Source: JALYUA01 sp038203955
GTDB lineage: Bacteria; Acidobacteriota; Thermoanaerobaculia; UBA5066; Gp7-AA6
DNA length: 64,000 nt
Reading direction: 5' to 3'
Assembly (NCBI GenBank): GCA_038203955.1
Contig: JBBRDK010000005.1
Location: 9,199 to 73,198, forward strand
The translations under genes were made by a program, and so were the position numbers. Positions 59,382-64,000 of this stretch are shown piece after piece; position 1 is the first letter of the stretch, and each line of letters opens with the position of its first letter. Below the pieces are notes generated by a model that was not told where the DNA came from, did not search any database, and saw only the letters and a list, made by a program, of their open reading frames with translations.

Positions 59382-60932
59382 CTACAACGTCCTCCACCGC
59401 CGCCCCTCCCTTTCGAGGAACCGGTCCGCCGACTCCGGCCCCCACGTCCCGGAGGCGTAGTTGGGAAAGTCGGCCGCCGGTTGCCCCTCCCACGCGCGCA
59501 GAATCGGCGACACGACGCGCCACGCCTGCTCGACCTCGTCGCCCCGGGTGAAGAGCGTCTGGTCGCCGTGGGTGACGTCGAGGAGCAGCCGCTCGTAGCC
59601 GCCCTGGATCGGCGCGCCGAGCTTGCTGTAGGGAAAGTCCATGTAGACGGACTGGATCTGCATCACCGTGCCGGGGATCTTCGCGTCGAACTTCAGCGAC
59701 ACGCCCTCGTCCGGCTGGATCCGGACGCGCAGGACGTTCGGGTTCAGAGTCCCGACGGCCTTCGAGAAGAGCGGGTGGGGCACCTGCTTGAACTCAATCG
59801 CGATTTCGGAGACCCGCTCCGCGAGACGCTTGCCGGACCTCACGTAGAACGGCACGCCGGCCCACCGCCAGTTGTCGATGGCGAACTTGACCGCGGCATA
59901 GGTGGGCGTGCCGGAGGCCGGGTCCACCTTCTCCTCTTCCCGGTATCCGGGCACCTTCTTGCCGCCGACGACACCCGGGCCGTACTGCCCCCGCACGGCC
60001 CACTCGTCGATCGCGTTCTCCGGAATCGGGCGGATCGACTGGAGCACTTTCACCTTTTCCGCGCGGACGGCGTCCGCCTCGAAGGCAACGGGCGGCTCCA
60101 TCGCGGTCAGGCAGAGCAGCTGCAGAAGATGGTTCTGGAACATGTCGCGAACGATGCCCGCGCCCTCGTAGTACCCCGCGCGATGTCCGATCCCCACGGT
60201 CTCGGAGACGGCGATCTGCACGTGGTCCACGTACCGGTTGTTCCACAGCGGCTCGAACACGCCGTTGGCGAAGCGGAGGACGAAGATGTTCTGGACCGTC
60301 TCCTTTCCGAGGTAGTGATCGATCCGGTAGATCTGCCGCTCCTTGAAGACCGAGCGGAGCTCGTCGTTCAGGTCCTTCCCGGACTGCAGGTCGTGTCCGA
60401 AGGGCTTTTCCACGACCACGCGCGCCCACCCCTGGTCGGGGGACGCGAGCCCCTTGTCGCCCAGGAACTTCACGATCGTCGGATCGGCCTCGGGAGGCGT
60501 CGCCATGTAGAAGATCCGGTTGCGCGAGCCCGGGCGCTTGCCTTCGATCTGGTCGAGGGTGGACTTCAACCGGTCGTAGAGGGCCGGATCGCCGAAGTCG
60601 CCGGCCAGGTACCGGACGGTCGGCGGCAGCTCGCCGGGCCGTCCCTGGGTGGGAGGCGTGAATTCCCGCGCCCCGCCGTCCAGATATGCGCGAAACTCGC
60701 CGTCGCTCATCTCCGACCGGGCGAGCCCCACGATCGCGAAGTCGGGCGACACCGCGCCGTCGCGCAGCAGATGGGCGATGGCGGGCGCGAGGAGGCGCCG
60801 GGTCAGATCCCCGGACGCCCCGAAGATGACGAGCGTGCAGGGCGGCCGGGCTTCCTCTTCTCCCCGCACCTCCCGGTCGTCGGAAGCGGCCGGCTCCACG
60901 CGGGGCTCGAACGGGACGACCACCGCGCTCAT
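59382..60932 (-). CDS. zwf: Glucose-6-phosphate 1-dehydrogenase
   Basis: 516 residues from the ATG at 60932, which overlaps the gnd stop (ATGA). NADP-binding FGASGDLTRR is followed by the conserved EKPFGHD and the active-site RIDHYLGKE with catalytic His. Substrate-binding segments FYVRSGKRL and the C-terminal RGDEVEQAWR are present. Oxidises glucose-6-phosphate to the lactone; entry step of the oxidative pentose-phosphate pathway, making NAD(P)H. The coenzyme specificity cannot be settled by eye. Confidence 0.97.
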   Translation of the reverse strand: MSAVVVPFEPRVEPAASDDREVRGEEEARPPCTLVIFGASGDLTRRLLAPAIAHLLRDGAVSPDFAIVGLARSEMSDGEFRAYLDGGAREFTPPTQGRPGELPPTVRYLAGDFGDPALYDRLKSTLDQIEGKRPGSRNRIFYMATPPEADPTIVKFLGDKGLASPDQGWARVVVEKPFGHDLQSGKDLNDELRSVFKERQIYRIDHYLGKETVQNIFVLRFANGVFEPLWNNRYVDHVQIAVSETVGIGHRAGYYEGAGIVRDMFQNHLLQLLCLTAMEPPVAFEADAVRAEKVKVLQSIRPIPENAIDEWAVRGQYGPGVVGGKKVPGYREEEKVDPASGTPTYAAVKFAIDNWRWAGVPFYVRSGKRLAERVSEIAIEFKQVPHPLFSKAVGTLNPNVLRVRIQPDEGVSLKFDAKIPGTVMQIQSVYMDFPYSKLGAPIQGGYERLLLDVTHGDQTLFTRGDEVEQAWRVVSPILRAWEGQPAADFPNYASGTWGPESADRFLEREGRRWRTL

Positions 60933-61825
60933 TTCGTCTTGACCGCGTGGCCGCCGAACTCGTTGCGCAGCGCCGCGTTGACCTTCGCGGCGAACGCGTC
61001 CGGCTGGCGCGAGGCGAATCGGGCGAACAGGGCGCCCGCGAGACCGGGCATGGGAACAGCCTTGTCGATGGCGTCCTGAAGGGTCCAGCGGCCCTCTCCG
61101 GAATCGTCGACGTAGCCGCGGATCCCCTGGAGGCCCGGGTCCTTCTCGAAGGCGAGAACCAGCAGGTCGAGCAGCCACGAGCGCACGACCGACGCATGCG
61201 TCCAGAGCCGGGAGATCTGATCGAGCTTCAAGCCGTAGTCGCTCTTCGCGAGAAGCTCGAAACCCTCCGCGTAGCCCTGCATCATCGAGTACTCGATCGC
61301 GTTGTGGACCATCTTGACGTAATGCCCGGCGCCGGGCCCGCCCACGTGGGCGTACCCGTCCGGCGGCGCGAGCGTCTTCAAGGCAGGCTCGACGACGCGG
61401 AAGTCCTCGGGCTTTCCGCCCACCATCAGGCAGTACCCGTTCTCTAGCCCCCAGACGCCGCCGGAGGTGCCTGAGTCGATGAACCCGACTCCGTCGGCGG
61501 ACAGCTCTCCCGCACGCCGGGCGGAGTCCGTCCAACGCGAGTTTCCGCCGTCCACGATGATGTCTCCCCGGGAGAGAAGCGACTTCAGCTCCGCGATCGA
61601 ATCGTCCACCGGCTTTCCCGCGGGAATCATCAACCACACCACTCGCGGAGACGTGAGCTTTCCGACGACGTCCTTCAACGACGCGGCCCCGGCGGCGCCG
61701 TGCGACTCCGCTTCGTGGACCGACGCGGCGCTGCGCGCGAACGCCACGACCTGATGGCCGTCGCGGAGAAGCCGCTGGACCATGTTGCCGCCCATCTTGC
61801 CGAGGCCTACGAATCCGAGTTTCAT
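60929..61825 (-). CDS. gnd: 6-phosphogluconate dehydrogenase, short (YqeC/GndA) type
   Basis: 298 residues, much shorter than the ~470-residue classical enzyme, as in the YqeC/GndA group, which is usually NAD-linked. FVGLGKMGGNM is the Rossmann loop, and VDGGNSRWTDS and SGTSGGVWGLENG are the substrate motifs. Catalytic Lys and Asn sit in HYVKMVHNAIEY, and the C-terminal helical domain follows. Start ATG at 61825 has a strong AAGGAG site. Decarboxylates 6-phosphogluconate to ribulose-5-phosphate. Coupled to zwf by a 4-bp overlap. A short intergenic hairpin separates it from pgi. Confidence 0.96.
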   Translation of the reverse strand: MKLGFVGLGKMGGNMVQRLLRDGHQVVAFARSAASVHEAESHGAAGAASLKDVVGKLTSPRVVWLMIPAGKPVDDSIAELKSLLSRGDIIVDGGNSRWTDSARRAGELSADGVGFIDSGTSGGVWGLENGYCLMVGGKPEDFRVVEPALKTLAPPDGYAHVGGPGAGHYVKMVHNAIEYSMMQGYAEGFELLAKSDYGLKLDQISRLWTHASVVRSWLLDLLVLAFEKDPGLQGIRGYVDDSGEGRWTLQDAIDKAVPMPGLAGALFARFASRQPDAFAAKVNAALRNEFGGHAVKTK

Positions 61826-61864
61826 TCGAGCTCCTTCAACTGTGCGGAGACGATCCCGCCCGCC

Positions 61865-61892
61865 GCGCTGCAGCCCTGCAGCCCTGCAGCGC
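61865..61892 (-). terminator. Hairpin between pgi and gnd
   Basis: A perfect 9-bp stem GCGCTGCAG (61865-61873) pairs with CTGCAGCGC (61884-61892) around a CCCTGCAGCC loop, 3 bp after the pgi stop on the minus strand. There is no T-tract, so it is more likely an mRNA processing or stability element, or a partial terminator setting the tal-pgi against gnd-zwf-pgl ratio. Confidence 0.4.
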
Positions 61893-61895
61893 GGA

Positions 61896-63536
61896 TCAGG
61901 ATTTCATTTCGCGATTCAGGATCTCGTTGACGCGCGCGCCGAGATCCGTGAGGCCGGAAACCACGTCTCCGTCCAGCGAAAACCGGACCGCCCTCCGGCC
62001 CCGCTTCTTCAGCGCCGCGAGGTCTCCCGCGGCCTGCGCCTCGATGACGCGGCCGAATCCCCACGACCTGCCCGGGATTTCGACGTCTTCGGGAGCCGAG
62101 AACGTCAACTGCAGGAACACGCCGGATGGAGGGCCTCCCTTGTGAAGCTGTCCGGTCGAATGGAGAAACCGCGGCCCGAATCCCACCGTCGTCGCGACGT
62201 GTTTGGCGTCACGAACGCGCAGCCGCAGCCGGTTCAGGGCCGCCTCGTTCTCCGCCGTCGAGGGAACGTACGCCATGATCGCGAAGTAATCTCCCGGCCG
62301 GATCGAAGCGAGAAGCTCTTCGAGCGCCGCCGGATCTCTCTGGTCGGCGGGCAGCGCGTCCGACATCTCGCCGCCCGAAAGAATCGCGCTGGTTCCGTCC
62401 TTGGCTTCCTGCACGTTCGGCTGGTCGAAGGGGTTGATCCCGAGAAGCTTGCCCGCGACCGCCGTCGCGAACTCCCAGCGGAACATCTCGGCCCCGAGAT
62501 CGAGGGCGTCCTCGATCTGGAACCGGGCGATCGGGTGTCCCGCCGCCGCCAGCGGAGTCAGCCGGGCGTCGTGCTCCATTTCGCGGTCCTGGGTCGCGAT
62601 CGACACGAAGAACCGGTCGCTCCCGTAAACGTCCGGCGGCCCGGGCGTCTCTCCCTCGACCGGAAGGATGCCCTTGCCTTCCTTGCCGGTGCTCTCCGCG
62701 ACGAGCTGCTCGATCCACATGCCCAACCGCGGGATCGGAGCTCCGACGTCGAAGGTGAGCTTGTCCCGGCCGGAGAGGGCCAGGACGCCCATGGCCGACC
62801 CCAGGACGAGGCCGGGATTGTCCTGTCCCGCGTTGCGGCAGGACTGCGCCATCGCGCGCGCGCGCGCAAGAAGCTCCCCCACGTCGATCCCGGCCAGCGC
62901 CGCGGGAACGATCCCGAAATTCGACAGCGCGGAGTACCGGCCGCCGATCGCCGGGTCTCCGGGAAAAATGCGCCGGACTCTGCGGCGCGCGGCTTCCTTC
63001 TCGAGCGCCGAACCGGGGTCCGTGACGACGAGGAACCGCTGGCCGGCGGAGTCGCCGAGATCGGCCCGCGCGGCCTCGTAGAAGTAATCGAAAAAGATAT
63101 TGGGCTCGAGCGTCGATCCGGACTTCGAGGACACGACGTAGAGGGTGCGGGAGGGCGCCGCTCCCCGCGCGGCCTCGAGGATGGCGGCCGGCGAAGTGGA
63201 GTCGAGAACCTCCAGGGCCGGATATCCCGCCCGGCGGGAAAACGAATCGGAGAAAACGAGCGGGGCGAGGCTCGAGCCGCCCATGCCGAGCACGACGACC
63301 CGATCCGCCTCCCGCGCGCAGGAGGCCGCGAACTGCTGCAGCTCCGCCGCGCCTTCCGCCATGCGATCGGCGATCGTCAGCCACCCGAGGGCGTTCTCGA
63401 TCCACTTCCGATGCGACGGCTCGTCCTTCCAGAGCGAGGCGTCTCCCGCCCAGATCCGCTCGACCGCGCGGTCGCGGGCCAGCCCGCGCAACGCCTCCTG
63501 GTGCGCTTCCGCCGCCGCCCCGAGCTCGAGCTTCAA
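61896..63536 (-). CDS. pgi: Glucose-6-phosphate isomerase
   Basis: 546 residues. Sugar-phosphate isomerase domain with VVVLGMGGSSLAPLVF, VVSSKSGSTLEPN and SDRFFVSIATQDRE segments. The sequence is of the type found as the C-terminal half of bifunctional transaldolase/glucose-6-phosphate isomerase. Here it is a separate protein whose TTG start overlaps the tal stop (TTGA). Interconverts glucose-6-phosphate and fructose-6-phosphate, linking glycolysis to the pentose-phosphate genes in this operon. Confidence 0.93.
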   Translation of the reverse strand: MKLELGAAAEAHQEALRGLARDRAVERIWAGDASLWKDEPSHRKWIENALGWLTIADRMAEGAAELQQFAASCAREADRVVVLGMGGSSLAPLVFSDSFSRRAGYPALEVLDSTSPAAILEAARGAAPSRTLYVVSSKSGSTLEPNIFFDYFYEAARADLGDSAGQRFLVVTDPGSALEKEAARRRVRRIFPGDPAIGGRYSALSNFGIVPAALAGIDVGELLARARAMAQSCRNAGQDNPGLVLGSAMGVLALSGRDKLTFDVGAPIPRLGMWIEQLVAESTGKEGKGILPVEGETPGPPDVYGSDRFFVSIATQDREMEHDARLTPLAAAGHPIARFQIEDALDLGAEMFRWEFATAVAGKLLGINPFDQPNVQEAKDGTSAILSGGEMSDALPADQRDPAALEELLASIRPGDYFAIMAYVPSTAENEAALNRLRLRVRDAKHVATTVGFGPRFLHSTGQLHKGGPPSGVFLQLTFSAPEDVEIPGRSWGFGRVIEAQAAGDLAALKKRGRRAVRFSLDGDVVSGLTDLGARVNEILNREMKS

Positions 63537-64000
63537 CGCGCCCCCACGGCCTGCTGCTTCTCTCCCAGCGTCTTCATCAGCGAATCGTAGGAGTCGGAGA
63601 ACTTCCTGATCCCCTCGTCCTCGAGGTCGCGGAAGATCACCTTGTCGTCGATTCCGAGCTCGGTCAGGCCGCGGAACACCGCGTGCGCGCCCTGGAGATC
63701 GTCGTGGATGCGGACGGCGGGCTTGCCGTGGTCCCGGTACGCCTCGAGGGTCTCGGGCGGCATCGTGTCCACCGTGTCGGGTGCGATCAGCGCCTCGACG
63801 TAGTAGAGGTCCGGAAGAGCAGGGTCCTTGGTCGAGGTCGAGGCCCAGAGGGGTTTCTGCCGCTTCACGCCTTTTTTCGCGAGCGTCTCGAAGCGTGCGC
63901 CGCCGAAGATCTCCTCGAAGGCCTGGAACGCGATCCGCGCGTTCGCGATGCCGACCTTCGACCGAAGCTCCTTCGCGAGCGTGAGTTCGCGGTCCGATCC
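63533..64000 (-). CDS. tal: Transaldolase, partial (continues beyond the right edge)
   Basis: The visible 155 C-terminal codons are open to the window end (frame continues upstream as SDRELTLAKELRSKVGIAN). Conserved segments: KRQKPLWASTSTKDPALPDLYY, EALIAPDTVDTMPPETLEA and GVRKFSDSY-like GIRKFSDSYDSLM. The catalytic Lys strand (TNVTLIFS-like) is upstream of the window. Transfers a dihydroxyacetone unit in the non-oxidative pentose-phosphate branch. Its TGA overlaps the pgi TTG start by 4 bp, so the two were probably once a fused or nearly fused tal-pgi gene. Confidence 0.9.
   Translation of the reverse strand, partial: GSDRELTLAKELRSKVGIANARIAFQAFEEIFGGARFETLAKKGVKRQKPLWASTSTKDPALPDLYYVEALIAPDTVDTMPPETLEAYRDHGKPAVRIHDDLQGAHAVFRGLTELGIDDKVIFRDLEDEGIRKFSDSYDSLMKTLGEKQQAVGAR

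Overview
The window is very GC-rich bacterial chromosome with short intergenic gaps, many 4-bp ATGA/GTGA start-stop overlaps, GTG and TTG starts, and a diderm protein set (TonB-dependent receptors, lipoproteins, AsmA-like and outer-membrane proteins). The combination of a long BNR/VPS10-type propeller protein, a DUF885 metallohydrolase, a TonB receptor with an N-terminal carboxypeptidase-regulatory-like domain, a PASTA-less Ser/Thr kinase and an EF-G2 paralogue looks most like an Acidobacteriota-type genome (Thermoanaerobaculia/Vicinamibacteria style). That placement is inference; no rRNA is present to test it. No phage, insertion sequence or CRISPR array is visible.

Layout. 0-7 kb: small housekeeping and stress genes (hydrolase, D-Ala-D-Ala dipeptidase, HhH-GPD glycosylase, DinB, NmrA reductase plus UBP zinc finger, a frameshifted TMEM175 channel, MerR regulator with a His-rich secreted protein). 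7-14.5 kb: a GreA domain fused to a ~530-residue helical N-terminus, an ABC exporter operon, an AsmA-like protein and a frameshifted YbjQ gene. 14.5-26.5 kb: BNR propeller protein, two hypothetical genes, rhodanese, a tandem pair of GAPDH genes of which the first has lost its catalytic cysteine, DUF885, DUF4142, epimerase and peptide deformylase. 26.5-31.7 kb: tRNA-Phe, thioredoxin-like protein plus DsbD, RNase III, tRNA-Leu, tRNA-Cys and LexA. 31.8-37.9 kb: a TonB receptor gene broken by four single-base indels, in an operon with a sialidase-like propeller and a Cys-rich lipoprotein, then two secreted proteins. 38-52.3 kb: a probable specialised-metabolite region. It has the four-gene operon asnB - (adenylation/carrier/luciferase-like monooxygenase) - CoA-transferase III - stand-alone condensation domain, then a TonB receptor translationally coupled to an orphan sigma-70 region 4 protein, and a B12-binding radical SAM enzyme. 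52.4-58.4 kb: PilZ protein, tRNA-Pro, Ser/Thr kinase and EF-G2. 58.5-64 kb: an oxidative pentose-phosphate operon tal-pgi-gnd-zwf-pgl, with tal running off the right edge.

Two repeat systems are scattered between genes. One is degenerate 7-bp tandem arrays (at least twelve sites), several arranged as two inverted arms around a unique core and often supplying the stop codons of the flanking genes. The other is a ~65-bp element in four copies with a CCGCGG-TACT-CCGCGG core. A third, G/C-rich palindromic element occurs three times.

The best candidate for an undescribed system is the 38-46 kb NRPS-like operon, possibly extending to the radical SAM gene. It combines an oxalate-CoA-ligase-like adenylation domain, a carrier protein with a fused MupA-type monooxygenase, a CoA-transferase, a free condensation domain and a glutamine-dependent amidotransferase, so it could make a small amidated, oxidised acyl or amino-acid product.
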